This document shows positions 8,901-17,259 of a stretch of 64,000 bases of DNA, one piece after another; position 1 is the first letter of the stretch; each line of letters opens with the position of its first letter. Under the pieces are notes generated by a model. It was not told the origin of the DNA. It worked only from the letters and a program-made list of their open reading frames with translations, and did no database searches. The position numbers and the translations under genes are program-made. The stretch is from Cyanobium sp. Tous-M-B4 (GTDB lineage Bacteria > Cyanobacteriota > Cyanobacteriia > PCC-6307 > Cyanobiaceae): NCBI RefSeq assembly GCF_024345395.1, contig NZ_JAGQBA010000003.1, forward strand, positions 350,130 to 414,129, in the 5' to 3' direction.

Positions 8901-9753
8901 CGGCAGCAAGGGCCCTCCTGCCCACGGCCACGGCGCCCACCATGCCTCCGGCCGGCCCCGAGAGGATCGTGTCTTTGGCCAGCAGCAGCTCAGGCGCTGC
9001 CAGAGCCCCACTGGATCGCATCACCCGCAGCCGGGTTGCTGGTCCCAAGGCCAGCTGCACCTGGCGCAGGTAGCGGCCCAGCACCGGCGCCACCGCCGCC
9101 TCCACCAGGGCGGTCTGGCCGCGGGGCACCAGCCGGGGCTGGCTACTGAGCCGGTGGGAGAGCACCACGGCCTCGAAGCCCAGGGGTGCGAGCCACTGCT
9201 CCAGCTGCAGCTCCTGGCTGGAATTGCGGGTGCTGTGCAGCAGGGCCACCGCGCAACTGCTGTAGCCGTCGGCCTGCGCTTGCAGCAGCTGCTGCTGCAA
9301 ATCCTCTCGCCACTGGAGCGGTGCAAGCTCGAACCCCTGCGCATCCAGCCGCCCCTCCACCTCCAGGACCCGCACCCGCAGGGGATTGGGACGCTGAATG
9401 GCCAGGGCAAAGAGGTCGGGGCGGTGCAGGTCGCCGATGCTGAGCAGGTCGGCAAAGCCGCGGTTGATGAGCAGCACCACCCCGGCGCCGCGCTGCTCGA
9501 GCAAGGCATTGGTGGCAACGGTGGTGCCGAGCCTCACCTCCCGTACCAATCCCAGCGGCAGTTGGTGGCCAGGGTCCAGGCCCAGCACGGCACCGATCGC
9601 CCGCACGGCCGGGTCGCCCGGGCACTCCGGCTGCACAGACAGCACCTTGCGCACCACCAGCTCGCCGACGGGGTTGCAGCCCACCACGTCTGTGAAGGTG
9701 CCACCCCGATCAATCCAGAACCGCCAGCCAGGGGCGGAGCAGACCGGCTGCAC
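5953..9753 (-). CDS. 5-oxoprolinase / N-methylhydantoinase (HyuA-HyuB fusion)
   Basis: The 1266-aa ATP-dependent enzyme probably hydrolyses 5-oxoproline to glutamate. The N-terminal HyuA half opens with WIDRGGTFTDVVG (phosphate-binding) and contains FDMGGTSTDV; it runs to about residue 690. The HyuB half follows, with the blocks NNPYNGGTHLPDI and CRGHHADVGG. A short repetitive linker (three GGQA units, near 625-643) precedes the end of HyuA. I use the GTG at 9753, four bases after the yajQ stop. A TTG at 9774 inside yajQ is possible. It lies directly upstream of ggt (4-base overlap), which supports oxoprolinase over hydantoinase activity. Confidence 0.9.
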   Translation of the reverse strand: MQPVCSAPGWRFWIDRGGTFTDVVGCNPVGELVVRKVLSVQPECPGDPAVRAIGAVLGLDPGHQLPLGLVREVRLGTTVATNALLEQRGAGVVLLINRGFADLLSIGDLHRPDLFALAIQRPNPLRVRVLEVEGRLDAQGFELAPLQWREDLQQQLLQAQADGYSSCAVALLHSTRNSSQELQLEQWLAPLGFEAVVLSHRLSSQPRLVPRGQTALVEAAVAPVLGRYLRQVQLALGPATRLRVMRSSGALAAPELLLAKDTILSGPAGGMVGAVAVGRRALAAAGLPPQPIVGFDMGGTSTDVFHFDDRCLSNAGGDLAWERSPATEIAGLELQAPMLPIHTVAAGGGSVLRFDGRRLQVGPVSAGADPGPAAYRRGGPLTITDANVLLGRLPLAALPAVFGPKGDQAADGEAVRRGFAELALEMASVAPGISPERLAAGALQIAIETMAEALRRISIQRGHDLRQALLVSYGGAGGQHACRLAEVLAVTRVLLHPLAGVLSAYGLGMAEQRLLLECSPRLPLRSDNLPQLRQRCAELEQQGLADLRRLGDLAEGATGRIGVQLELRAAGSERGLEVAWLPDEQGVEDLQRAFSAAHLQRFGYRPVGEDWIVERLLVELAPPAVVGGQAVAGGQAVAGGQAETGAVAAAPLAPTTPLWLGEAAGWQPVPLWQRSQLQPQQRLAGPALVVDATTTTVLEPGWQALVLADGALLLEREGAAAASSGVGQAGDQAVQHVEQGPDPTLLELYNHRFAAIAEQMGGRLQQSARSVNIRERLDFSCALFDAAGQLVANAPHIPVHLGSMGDSVVSLLAAIARGERAPLASGDVVLSNNPYNGGTHLPDITAITPVFVPGLGDSQAGAPLFFVACRGHHADVGGITPGSMPAFSRSIDDEGLLLDNVPFLRNGNFDESLWRQRLAAGSHPVRNPDQLLADLQAQAAANRLGVQELGRLIERHGLEEVRAYMAHGQAHAAEAVGRALAHLSDGSARVELDHGAFIQVAVRIDAEARRVQVDFSGTSPQHSGNLNAPLAVTKAVVLYVFRCLVGEQIPLNAGCFEPIELIVPPGSLLHPNPPAAVVAGNVEISQAVANALFAALGVQAAAQGTMNNLSFGNGQCQYYETIGGGSGAGIRPGGAGFDGAAAVQSHMTNSRITDPEILETRFPVRLERFGIRAGSGGDGRFRGGDGAVRQLRFLAPMTVALISGARRVAPAGLAGGLPGACGRNTWIGVDGSSRQLDGCCELELQPGEALRIETPGGGGYGAPSRP
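7822..7875 (-). repeat. Three tandem 18-bp units inside the 5-oxoprolinase gene
   Basis: Three in-frame 18-bp units (7858-7875, 7840-7857, 7822-7839), differing by only a few bases, encode GGQAVA, GGQAVA and GGQAET. They lie in a linker where length variation is tolerated, and look like recent slippage expansion. Confidence 0.8.
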
Positions 9754-9757
9754 CGGC

Positions 9758-10249
9758 TCAGCGGTAGTTTTCAAACTGCAAAGGCACTTCCACGTCCTGG
9801 GCCTTGAGCAGGTTGATCGCCTGCTGCAGGTCGTCTTTGTTTTTGCCGGTGATCCGCAGGCTCTCGCCCTGGATCGAAACGGTCACCTTCTTGAGCTCGT
9901 CGCGCACGGTTTTGCTGAGCTGCTTGGCCAGCTCAGAGCTCAACCCTTTGCGCAGTTTCACCACCTGCTTGACCCGGTTGCCCCCCACGGGCTCTGGGCT
10001 CTGAAAGTCAAAAATCTTCAGCGAGAGGTTGCGCTTGGTTGCCTTCTGGCGCAACACGTCCTCCACGGCCTGGAGGGTCATGTCGCTGGCGGTGGTGATG
10101 GTGAGGCTCGTCTCCTCCATCTCGATTTCGGTGTTGGAATCCTTGAGGTCGTAGCGGGTGCCCACGTCGCGGCGCACCTGATCGATGGTGTTGACGAGCT
10201 CCTGGCGATCGAAATCGCTCACCACATCGAAGGAATAGGTGTCGGCCAT
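9758..10249 (-). CDS. yajQ: YajQ family nucleotide-binding protein
   Basis: The 163-aa protein is a full-length YajQ with two ferredoxin-like domains. Characteristic blocks are YSFDVVSDFDRQE at the N-terminus, RYDLKDS near residue 52 and an RITGKNKDDLQ segment near the C-terminus. Members bind c-di-GMP in Xanthomonas and nucleic acid or nucleotides elsewhere. It heads the minus-strand transcript yajQ, 5-oxoprolinase, ggt. Whether it affects those two genes is unknown. The start is the ATG at 10249. Confidence 0.93.
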   Translation of the reverse strand: MADTYSFDVVSDFDRQELVNTIDQVRRDVGTRYDLKDSNTEIEMEETSLTITTASDMTLQAVEDVLRQKATKRNLSLKIFDFQSPEPVGGNRVKQVVKLRKGLSSELAKQLSKTVRDELKKVTVSIQGESLRITGKNKDDLQQAINLLKAQDVEVPLQFENYR

Positions 10250-10334
10250 GGGGCGCAGTTTGGAGGTCGGAAGCGTTCACGGATCGTAGGGGCGGCCTGT
10301 CAGCCTGACCAAGCACCGATTGCGCCTGCAGTTC

Positions 10335-10754
10335 ATGACCTCCACCCTCGCCCCTTTCGTCTGGTCATTGCTGCTGGCAGCTGGCGTGGTGGTGTTCAGC
10401 ACCGTGCCCCTGGGCGCCGCCCGATCCCAAGCCAATTTCCAGATGGCCGACCTGGCCGCCCCCAGGGCAATGTTTGATCGCCTGCCGGCCTGGGGGAAAC
10501 GGGCAGCTTGGGCGCATCAAAACTGCTTTGAAGCCTTCACCCTGCACGCGCCAGCTGCCCTGCTGTGCCTGGTGGCTGGTGTCAGCAGCCCGGTAGCGAT
10601 CGCCGCGGCCTGGATCCATCCCCTGTTGCGCCTGGCCTACATCGGCATGTATGTGGGCAACGTGCCAGCGCTGCGCGGCCTGTGCTGGGCTGGCGCCCTC
10701 ACCTGCAGCGGCTTGCTCTACGTCGAAGGCCTAAAAGCGCTGCTGGGCAGCTAA
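10335..10754 (+). CDS. MAPEG family membrane protein
   Basis: The 139-aa protein has four membrane helices and the MAPEG pattern, with R.MFDRLPAWGKRAAWAHQNCFEAF in the first loop (Glu and Arg near the glutathione-binding positions). MAPEG proteins are glutathione-linked enzymes or membrane proteins of eicosanoid and detoxification metabolism. The bacterial roles are mostly unknown. I chose the ATG at 10335 over the upstream TTG at 10320 because the first helix follows it directly. It is divergent from yajQ, with about 85 bases between them. Confidence 0.8.
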   Translation: MTSTLAPFVWSLLLAAGVVVFSTVPLGAARSQANFQMADLAAPRAMFDRLPAWGKRAAWAHQNCFEAFTLHAPAALLCLVAGVSSPVAIAAAWIHPLLRLAYIGMYVGNVPALRGLCWAGALTCSGLLYVEGLKALLGS

Positions 10755-10764
10755 GCGAACAGAT

Positions 10765-11277
10765 TTAATCGAAGAACATCACGCTCACAACCTTGCCCAT
10801 GTCCTCCGCGACCCGGCAGCTGGCTAGCAAGGTTTCGCTGTCGTGGAAGGCGTAACAAATCAGCTGATCGCAACGACTGATGATGTCTTGGTTGCAGAGG
10901 CTGCTTGCCATCGGCAGGGGCAGCTCATCGTGTTCTGGCTTCTCCACCAGATGCAGCACTCGCTCCAATTGATCGCGAGACTCTCCGGGCTGGCGATCAA
11001 GGCTCTGGGGCAAAAGCACGGTGAGCCTGGCCGGATCAATCTCCAGCACGCTGCGAATAACCGCCGCGTTAACGCCCTGAGAACCGGAAGTGATCAGATT
11101 GTGTCCCTCCTGGGCCAGGGAGCGCGCCACTAATTCGACCAGATGGATCGAAACCACGGGAACGTGGCGGCTGCCCAAAATTGCAATCCGACGCTTGCTG
11201 CGGTCCTGGAGCATCGCCAGTTCCTGGGCCAGGGTGTCGATACGATCAATCGACGGAAGATCAAGGGACCGGGACAC
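10765..11277 (-). CDS. DprA/SLOG-like Rossmann protein
   Basis: The 170-aa cyanobacterial protein has a Rossmann core like that of DprA and LOG proteins: RRIAILGSRHVPVVS near residue 29, then NLITSGSQGVNAAVIR (nucleotide-binding loop) and a C-terminal segment around ISRCDQLICYAFHD. It lacks the other DprA domains, so a complete recombination mediator is unlikely. A nucleotide-binding or sensing role is more plausible. The start is a GTG at 11277. It lies 36 bases downstream of the BioD/DRTGG gene on the same strand and may share its transcript. Confidence 0.7.
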   Translation of the reverse strand: MSRSLDLPSIDRIDTLAQELAMLQDRSKRRIAILGSRHVPVVSIHLVELVARSLAQEGHNLITSGSQGVNAAVIRSVLEIDPARLTVLLPQSLDRQPGESRDQLERVLHLVEKPEHDELPLPMASSLCNQDIISRCDQLICYAFHDSETLLASCRVAEDMGKVVSVMFFD

Positions 11278-11313
11278 CAGTAGCCACCTGCCAGTCCTTT
11301 GAAACTAGCAGCG

Positions 11314-12411
11314 TTATTTCATTAACGCGGGCAACTGCAACCGAGCAAACAGGCGCTCGAAATTGCAATGCTCTTCCACCAGCCGGAAGGCAAAGCTTGC
11401 CTTCACCACCTCGTGCAGACGCACATGACCAAAGGCCTGCTCAATCACTTCCACTGTAGTGAGGGTGTCGTGCTCCACCTTGAGCAGGGGCACTTCAAGC
11501 TCCTCGGCCCGGTTGAGCAGCTGGGGCAGGGGGTCTCCAGCGCCCGTGAGAATCAGGCACTGGGTTGAGGCCTCCAGGGCTGCCAGCTGAATATCGGTGC
11601 GATCAGCGCCAGTCACCACAGCCATGTTGCGGCGGCGCCGGAAAAACTCCATTGCCGAGTTGACGTTCATGGCGCCAATCGAGAGGGTTTCCACCAGGAG
11701 ATCGAGCCGTTCCGGGCAGCACAGCACCTGGGCACCGAGCCGGAGGGCCAGCTCCTCCACCGTGACACTGCGCAGCAGCGGGCTTTGGGGCATGACGCCA
11801 TGCACCGGCAAACCAAGGCGCTCTAAGGCAGGGACAACCTCAGCGCAAAGCTGGGCCACAAGCCCCGGCTTAACGGCATTGAGCACCACCCCCGCCAGAT
11901 GCTCACCCAACTCGGCCTGAGCCGCCAGGAGCGGGTCGATGCTGCAGCTATCGATCCAGGGATGCACCAGCAACACCGATGCCTCCAAGCCCCGGGCTAG
12001 CTGGGCCAGGCTGAGACCGTAAAGCAGTCCCTCATGCAAGCTGCCGGCGGCTTCCAGCAGGGTTAGCCCGTCGCTGGCGGCGGCCAGCTGCTGACGCAGC
12101 TGCTCAAAGCCCGAGCCGGGATCCAAGTCACCCTGCAGCAGCCGCCGCTCTGCCGTGAGCGGATCGAGCACGTGCAGCGAGGGAATCAGATTGGCTTCCG
12201 GAAGCCCCAGGGTGGCGCCGATGAAACGCACATCGGCATCCAGCAGAGGCGCCTGGCTAGCAGCATCCGCCGGGCTATCGAGGCTGGTGGCTAGGGGCTT
12301 GCCAAAACGCACCGGCACCCCTTGGCGAGCCAGTTGGCGGGCCAGACCAAGCACCACCGCCGATTTACCACTGAAGGATTCGCAGGAGCCGATCAGCAAG
12401 GTGGGGGCCAT
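11314..12411 (-). CDS. BioD-like / DRTGG-domain protein (phosphotransacetylase N-terminal family)
   Basis: The 365-aa protein has an N-terminal P-loop domain related to dethiobiotin synthetase and cobyric acid synthase (ESFSGKSAVVLGLARQL near residue 11) and a C-terminal DRTGG domain with VVTGADRTDIQLAALEAS near residue 264. The same two-domain module forms the N-terminus of long phosphotransacetylases, but the catalytic Pta domain is absent. The function is unknown; a regulatory or ligand-sensing role is possible. It precedes the DprA-like gene on the same strand. Confidence 0.78.
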   Translation of the reverse strand: MAPTLLIGSCESFSGKSAVVLGLARQLARQGVPVRFGKPLATSLDSPADAASQAPLLDADVRFIGATLGLPEANLIPSLHVLDPLTAERRLLQGDLDPGSGFEQLRQQLAAASDGLTLLEAAGSLHEGLLYGLSLAQLARGLEASVLLVHPWIDSCSIDPLLAAQAELGEHLAGVVLNAVKPGLVAQLCAEVVPALERLGLPVHGVMPQSPLLRSVTVEELALRLGAQVLCCPERLDLLVETLSIGAMNVNSAMEFFRRRRNMAVVTGADRTDIQLAALEASTQCLILTGAGDPLPQLLNRAEELEVPLLKVEHDTLTTVEVIEQAFGHVRLHEVVKASFAFRLVEEHCNFERLFARLQLPALMK

Positions 12412-12447
12412 AGGTCAACCTCGCTGGGGGATGTCTTGAAGCGAAAT

Positions 12448-12870
12448 TTAGGCGGCGCTGCCCACTGCTTCGGTAGCAAGGGGCGGCTGACCCAGCAGCA
12501 GCCATTGCCAAAAACTCGCCGGCAACTGCTCCCCTTCCCGATCCATGAACCACTGCACCAGCTGGTAACAGGGCAACTCAAAGCTGTATTGCACCTCTGG
12601 TAAATCAGGAAAAATCAAATCGCAGTGGAGAACTTCCTGGGGTGCTGTTTCACCACTCCAGCTCAGCCGCAACATGTGGCTACGCCCCCCCTGCAGCAGG
12701 CGCTTACCGGTCCAATCGCCCGCCAGCAGTATCGCCAAGGCACCCTCCAAAGACATGAGCCGCCCTAGCCCACCGCAGTAGGGAGCAAATAGGGGCACTA
12801 AGGGGGCAACAGACTCAGGGATCATGCCAGTGGGCATTAAGGCGGCGTTGCCGTCAACAATTCCAACCAT
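12448..12870 (-). CDS. Conserved cyanobacterial protein, possibly EbsA-like
   Basis: This 140-aa protein has no signal peptide or obvious helix for the membrane. The block YCGGLGRLMSLEGALAILLAG resembles the start of EbsA, a cyanobacterial protein linked in Synechococcus elongatus to type IV pilus assembly and biofilm suppression. I could not verify the match. The C-terminal half contains DLIFPDLPEVQYSFELPCYQ, which looks structured. It is the first gene of a possible minus-strand group with the DRTGG gene (36-base gap). Confidence 0.6.
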   Translation of the reverse strand: MVGIVDGNAALMPTGMIPESVAPLVPLFAPYCGGLGRLMSLEGALAILLAGDWTGKRLLQGGRSHMLRLSWSGETAPQEVLHCDLIFPDLPEVQYSFELPCYQLVQWFMDREGEQLPASFWQWLLLGQPPLATEAVGSAA

Positions 12871-12903
12871 GCTGACGCGTCAGGATCAGTTTATGCCAGC
12901 CAG

Positions 12904-13644
12904 ATGACCAATTTTGATGGATGCCGGATCGCGGTTACCGGTGCGAGCGGCAGCCTGGGCCGGGCCCTGCTCCAGGAGCTAGCCCAGCAGGGCGCCTCGC
13001 TGGTAGCCCTCACCAGCAGTAGCGAACCCCTGCTGCTGGTGGATCCTGCTGGCACAGCGATTCCCCTAGAGCAGGTCTGCTGGCAATGCGGCCAGGAGCA
13101 GGAGCTGCGTGGGCTACTGGAGCGGGTAGACATCCTGGTGCTGAACCACGGCATCAACCAGCTACAGCTCCGCAGCCGCTCAGCCACGGCGCTTGCCCTG
13201 GAGGTGAATGCCCTGAGCAGCTGGCGACTGATGGAGCTGTTTGCCGAGGTGGTGCAACAAAGCCCCCGCCCAGAGCGGCCCAAGCCTGAGGTGTGGATCA
13301 ACACCTCGGAGGCGGAGATCCAGCCCGCCCTCAGCCCTCTCTACGAATTGAGCAAACGGCTATTAGGCAGTTTGGTAAGCCTGCGTGCCCTGGATCTCGC
13401 TGGTGCCAACGGCCCCCTGCGCATCCGCCGGCTGGTGCTGGGGCCCTTCCGCTCCAGCCTCAACCCAATCGGGGTGATGGGGCCGGGATTTGTGGCCAAT
13501 CAGGTAGTTGCCCAGGCCCGGTTAGGGCTCAGCCTGATCATCGTGACCCCAAACCCCCTCACCTACGTGTTGATGCCGCTAAGCACCCTGGCGCGTTGGG
13601 GCTACTTCAAGCTGCTGACGCGGCCGAGCCCAGGCCAGTCCTAA
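12904..13644 (+). CDS. Short-chain dehydrogenase/reductase
   Basis: The 246-aa protein is a classical-type SDR. The dinucleotide loop TGASGSLG lies near residue 11, LNHGINQ replaces the NNAG motif near 80, a Ser precedes the catalytic block (NTSEAEI), and Tyr-x3-Lys is present as YELSK. The tail has a hydrophobic stretch (residues about 210-235) suggesting membrane association, as in SDRs linked to sterol-desaturase-like proteins. The substrate is unknown. The 3' end overlaps the convergent map gene by 4 bases. Confidence 0.8.
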   Translation: MTNFDGCRIAVTGASGSLGRALLQELAQQGASLVALTSSSEPLLLVDPAGTAIPLEQVCWQCGQEQELRGLLERVDILVLNHGINQLQLRSRSATALALEVNALSSWRLMELFAEVVQQSPRPERPKPEVWINTSEAEIQPALSPLYELSKRLLGSLVSLRALDLAGANGPLRIRRLVLGPFRSSLNPIGVMGPGFVANQVVAQARLGLSLIIVTPNPLTYVLMPLSTLARWGYFKLLTRPSPGQS

Positions 13645-14498
13645 AAATCGCGGTCGGTGAGGATTTCGCAACCGTCACTTGTTACGGCGATGGTGTGCTC
13701 CCACTGGGCCGACCAGCTGCCATCAACGGTCACCACGGTCCAGCGATCCTTGAGGGTGCGGCAGGCCTTGCTGCCGGCATTGAGGATCGGCTCCACCGCC
13801 AGGGTCATGCCCGGGCGCAGTTTCATGTTGGGCAGATCTCGGGTGCGGAAGTTGAACACCGAGGGCTCCTCGTGCAGATTGCGGCCGACGCCATGGCCCG
13901 TGTAATCCTCCACCACCGCAAAACCATGGGCCTCGACGTGGTCTTGGACGGCGCCGGCGATGTCGAGCAGGGTGTTGCCCGCCTTGATCTGGCGCAGCCC
14001 TTGCATCAGCGATTCCTGGGCCACCCGGCAGAGGGTTTGGGCCTCCTCGGTGGCGCCTCCGCCTACACAAAGGCTGACGCAGCTGTCGCCGTGATAACCG
14101 TCGAAGTAGGCACCTGTGTCGATCTTCACCAGATCGCCGGCCTGAATAACCCTTTTGCTGTTCGGAATGCCGTGGACCACTTCGTTGTTGATTGAGGCAC
14201 AGATGCTGGCCGGGAAACCGTGATACCCCTTGAAGCTGGGGGTAGCACCCATCTCGCGGATGCGCTTCTCGGCATGGCGATCGAGGTCGCCGGTGGTCAT
14301 GCCGGGAGCCGCCAGCTCCAGAATTTCGCGCAGCACCGTGGCCACAATCCGGCTGGCCTTGCGCATGGTGTCGATCTCGCGGGCCGACTTGATTTCAACG
14401 CCGCGCCGTCCCTTCTGAATGCGTGGACCGGTTTCAACGGTGGGGGAGGCAACCGCCGCGCCCTTGGTGCTGGCCAGTAGGTCGGCAAACAGATTCAT
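13641..14498 (-). CDS. map: Type I methionine aminopeptidase
   Basis: This 285-aa enzyme removes the initiator Met from nascent proteins. All five metal ligands are visible: Asp in KIDTG, Asp in YHGDSC, His in GHGVGR, Glu in AVEPIL and Glu in QWEHTI. The substrate loop [11 protein letters not shown] is also present. There is an N-terminal extension of about 40 residues before the catalytic core ([14 protein letters not shown]). I chose the ATG at 14498 over a GTG at 14510. It is divergent from rplS. Confidence 0.95.
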   Translation of the reverse strand: MNLFADLLASTKGAAVASPTVETGPRIQKGRRGVEIKSAREIDTMRKASRIVATVLREILELAAPGMTTGDLDRHAEKRIREMGATPSFKGYHGFPASICASINNEVVHGIPNSKRVIQAGDLVKIDTGAYFDGYHGDSCVSLCVGGGATEEAQTLCRVAQESLMQGLRQIKAGNTLLDIAGAVQDHVEAHGFAVVEDYTGHGVGRNLHEEPSVFNFRTRDLPNMKLRPGMTLAVEPILNAGSKACRTLKDRWTVVTVDGSWSAQWEHTIAVTSDGCEILTDRDF

Positions 14499-14647
14499 GC
14501 AGTGACCCACCGGCAGCTATCCGGCAGCGATGTAGGGCAGAACTGAAAGCTACCAATGGGACTGCACCGCTGTGGCAAAGGCGGAATAGCAATCGGGGCA
14601 CCTCGAGCCGGTACACTGCATCTTTGGCTAGGCGTAGCGGAGCTGAG

Positions 14648-15130
14648 ATGGCAACGGAGTCGACAGAAAATCAAGCGGTTGATCAGGTGGCTGACGCCAC
14701 CGTGAGCACTGCAGCTCCTGCGGCCACCGCGGTGCAAGAAAAACCGGCCGCCACGAAGGCCAAAACCGGCAAACTCAGCGCCCAAGAGCTGATCCGGGCC
14801 TTTGAGGCAGAGCAATTGAAAGACGAGCTGCCCGACATTTACGTCGGCGATACCGTCAAGGTGGGTGTGCGCATCCGCGAAGGCAACAAGGAGCGTGTGC
14901 AGCCCTATGAGGGCGTGGTGATCGCTAAGCGCCATGGCGGCCTCAACGAGACCATCACGGTGCGCCGGATCTTCCAGGGCATTGGCGTGGAGCGGGTCTT
15001 CATGCTTCACAGTCCTCAAGTTGCCTCCGTGCATGTGGAGCGCCGCGGTAAGGTGCGTCGGGCGAAGCTCTTTTACTTGCGCGACCGGGTGGGTAAAGCC
15101 ACGCGCGTCAAGCAACGCTTCGACCGCTGA
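14648..15130 (+). CDS. rplS: 50S ribosomal protein L19
   Basis: This 160-aa protein is L19 of the large ribosomal subunit, at the 30S interface. The conserved core begins near residue 45 (AQELIRAFE) and includes [38 protein letters not shown] and the [13 protein letters not shown] tail. The first 45 residues are an Ala/Thr/Gln-rich extension absent from the 115-aa E. coli protein. GGAG lies 5 bases before the ATG. The gene precedes tRNA-Trp. Confidence 0.97.
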   Translation: MATESTENQAVDQVADATVSTAAPAATAVQEKPAATKAKTGKLSAQELIRAFEAEQLKDELPDIYVGDTVKVGVRIREGNKERVQPYEGVVIAKRHGGLNETITVRRIFQGIGVERVFMLHSPQVASVHVERRGKVRRAKLFYLRDRVGKATRVKQRFDR

Positions 15131-15222
15131 GGTTGCCAACGCAACTTCAGCCTGCCGTCTTGGGATTCCTCTAGACAGCTGGCTGATTAGCCGCGGCCTC
15201 CTATTTACGGGGCATCGGCCAT

Positions 15223-15295
15223 GCGCCGTTAGTTCAGTTGGTAGAACGCAGGTCTCCAAAACCTGATGTCGGGGGTTCAAGTCCTCCACGGCGCG
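15223..15295 (+). tRNA. trnW: tRNA-Trp (CCA)
   Basis: Seventy-three bases fold as a cloverleaf: acceptor GCGCCGT with ACGGCGC, D-arm around TTCAGTTGGTAGAA, anticodon stem CAGGT/ACCTG with loop containing CCA, and T-loop GGTTCAAGTCC. The 3' CCA is not encoded. It sits between rplS and hcp. Confidence 0.96.
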
Positions 15296-15330
15296 TTCGA
15301 TGCCCCAATTTGCAGTTTGCTGGTTTGAGC

Positions 15331-15519
15331 ATGGAGTTGGATTTACAACCCGGGGATGTGGTCAAGGTGCTCGAATCAGCCGCTTTGGGCTGGGTTCGAG
15401 CTCGGGTGATCCGGGTGAAATCCGGTGGCAGGGTGGTTGTGCAGAGCGACCAAGGTCGTGAATTCACAGCCCGAGGCAATCAGGTTCGTTTGATTGAGCC
15501 AGCAGGGTTTAGGCCCTGA
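15331..15519 (+). CDS. hcp: Picocyanobacterial hyperconserved protein Hcp
   Basis: This 62-aa protein starts MELDLQPGDVVKVLESAA and has a KOW/SH3-like small beta-barrel pattern (GWVRARVIRVKSGGRVVV then a GREFTARGNQVRLI strand). Size and sequence match my recollection of the hyperconserved protein of Prochlorococcus and marine Synechococcus, which is nearly invariant and has been linked to ribosomes or translation. Its place between tRNA-Trp and tRNA-Asp, after rplS and before gltX, also fits that family. Start: ATG at 15331. Confidence 0.85.
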   Translation: MELDLQPGDVVKVLESAALGWVRARVIRVKSGGRVVVQSDQGREFTARGNQVRLIEPAGFRP

Positions 15520-15647
15520 GATTCATGCGGCTTTAATGCCGGTCCGCAATGCCGGTCTGCCCTAAACCAATTGGTTGACGAGCGGACCGGCCATCACGGA
15601 TACTTCCAGAGTCGCCACGGCGACACAGTTAGCTCAAAAAGCTGCTT

Positions 15648-15721
15648 GGGACTGTAGTTCAACCGGTTAGAGCACCGCCCTGTCACGGCGGAAGTTGCGG
15701 GTTCGAATCCCGTCAGTCCCG
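15648..15721 (+). tRNA. trnD: tRNA-Asp (GTC)
   Basis: Seventy-four bases fold as a cloverleaf: acceptor GGGACTG with CAGTCCC, D-arm TTCAACCGGTTAGA, anticodon arm CCGCCCTGTCACGGCGG with anticodon GTC, and T-arm GCGGGTTCGAATCCCGT. The 3' CCA is not encoded. The 128 bases between hcp and this tRNA show no further gene. Confidence 0.96.
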
Positions 15722-15747
15722 TTCCATTTCAATTAGGAGTTGTCCCT

Positions 15748-17259
15748 GTGGATGCTGCGCAGTCCGTAGCAGGGCAACCCTCTTCAGAAACGACCCAGTC
15801 GGGTATGTCCCTGTCAGATCGGCCGGTGCGGGTTCGTCTTGCTCCGAGCCCAACGGGCACGCTGCACATAGGCACCGCTCGCACTGCAGTTTTTAACTGG
15901 CTTTACGCCCGCCGCCTGGGCGGGCAGTTTTTGCTGCGGATTGAGGACACCGACAAAGAGCGCAGCAAGCCCGAATACACCACCAACATCCTCGAAGGGC
16001 TGCAGTGGCTGGGGCTGCAATGGGACGGCGAACCCGTGATTCAGAGCGCTCGCATCAGCGAGCACCGGGCCGCCATCGAGCAACTGCTTGCATCCGGCCA
16101 CGCCTACCGCTGCTACGCCAGCGAGGCGGAACTTACCGCCATGCGGGAGCAGCAGGCTGCCAGCAAGCAGGCCCCCCGCTACGACAACCGCCACCGCGAC
16201 CTAAACGCCGAGCAGCAACAGGCCTTCATCGCCGAGGGGCGCCAAGCCACCATCCGCTTCCGCATCGACGACGAGGCCACGATCAAGTGGAGCGACCTGG
16301 TGCGGGGGGAAATGCGCTGGACCGGCGCCGATCTAGGTGGCGACATGGTGATCGCCCGCCGCGCCGCCGCCGACCAGATCGGCGACCCCCTCTACAACCT
16401 GGTGGTGGTGGTGGACGATGCCGCCATGGCGATCAGCCATGTGATCCGCGGTGAAGACCACATCGCCAACACGGCCAAACAGCTGCTGCTTTATCAGGCC
16501 CTTGGCGCCGAGCCACCGGTGTTTGCCCACACCCCCCTGATCCTCAACCAGGAGGGCAAGAAGCTCTCCAAACGCGACGGCGTCACCTCGGTGAGCGACT
16601 TTCGGCAGATGGGCTACACCGCTGAAGCCCTGGCCAACTACATGACCCTGCTGGGCTGGTCGCCGCCGGAGGGGATGGGCGAGCGCTTCAGCCTGGCTGA
16701 GGCCGCGGCAGCGTTTTCCTTCGAGCGGGTCAACCGCGCCGGCGCTCGCTTCGACTGGGACAAGCTCAACTGGCTAAACGGCCAGGTGCTGCACGAGCTG
16801 GGCCCCGAGGCCCTGCGGCAGGAGCTGCTGCCCCTCTGGACCGCCGCGGGCTGGCCGGCTGATTCCAGCGGCATCAGCGCAGATCCCGCCTGGCAGCTAC
16901 AGCTATGCGAGCTGCTCGGCCCCTCCCTGACCTTGTTGGCCGACGGTGTCGACCAGGCCCGGCCGTTCTTCACAACCCCAGCCCTCAACGAAGCTGCCAG
17001 CGCCCAGCTCGAACTCGAGGGTGCGCGCCCAGCCCTGGCAGCCCTACTGGAGCAGTTGCCGCCAGGCGCCCTGGAGCCAGATCAGGCCCAGGCGCTGCTT
17101 GGCGAGGCCGCAACTGCCGCCGGCGTCAAGAAGGGCGTGATCATGAAGAGCCTGCGTGCAGCGCTGCTCGGCAGCCTCCAGGGCCCAGACCTACTGGCCA
17201 CCTGGCTGCTGCTGCACCGATGCGGCGACGACCGCTCCCGCATCGCCCGCTGCCTCTGA
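15748..17259 (+). CDS. gltX: Glutamyl-tRNA synthetase
   Basis: This 503-aa class I synthetase charges tRNA-Glu, whose product also feeds tetrapyrrole synthesis. The HIGH motif is in [15 protein letters not shown] (near residue 34) and the KMSKS equivalent is KLSKRDG (near 273). The C-terminal half carries the anticodon-binding helices, ending [18 protein letters not shown] chose the GTG at 15748 because AGGAG lies 8 bases upstream. An internal ATG at 15805 begins closer to the core. It starts 26 bases after tRNA-Asp, and its 3' end overlaps the convergent antiporter gene by 69 bases. Confidence 0.97.
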   Translation: MDAAQSVAGQPSSETTQSGMSLSDRPVRVRLAPSPTGTLHIGTARTAVFNWLYARRLGGQFLLRIEDTDKERSKPEYTTNILEGLQWLGLQWDGEPVIQSARISEHRAAIEQLLASGHAYRCYASEAELTAMREQQAASKQAPRYDNRHRDLNAEQQQAFIAEGRQATIRFRIDDEATIKWSDLVRGEMRWTGADLGGDMVIARRAAADQIGDPLYNLVVVVDDAAMAISHVIRGEDHIANTAKQLLLYQALGAEPPVFAHTPLILNQEGKKLSKRDGVTSVSDFRQMGYTAEALANYMTLLGWSPPEGMGERFSLAEAAAAFSFERVNRAGARFDWDKLNWLNGQVLHELGPEALRQELLPLWTAAGWPADSSGISADPAWQLQLCELLGPSLTLLADGVDQARPFFTTPALNEAASAQLELEGARPALAALLEQLPPGALEPDQAQALLGEAATAAGVKKGVIMKSLRAALLGSLQGPDLLATWLLLHRCGDDRSRIARCL

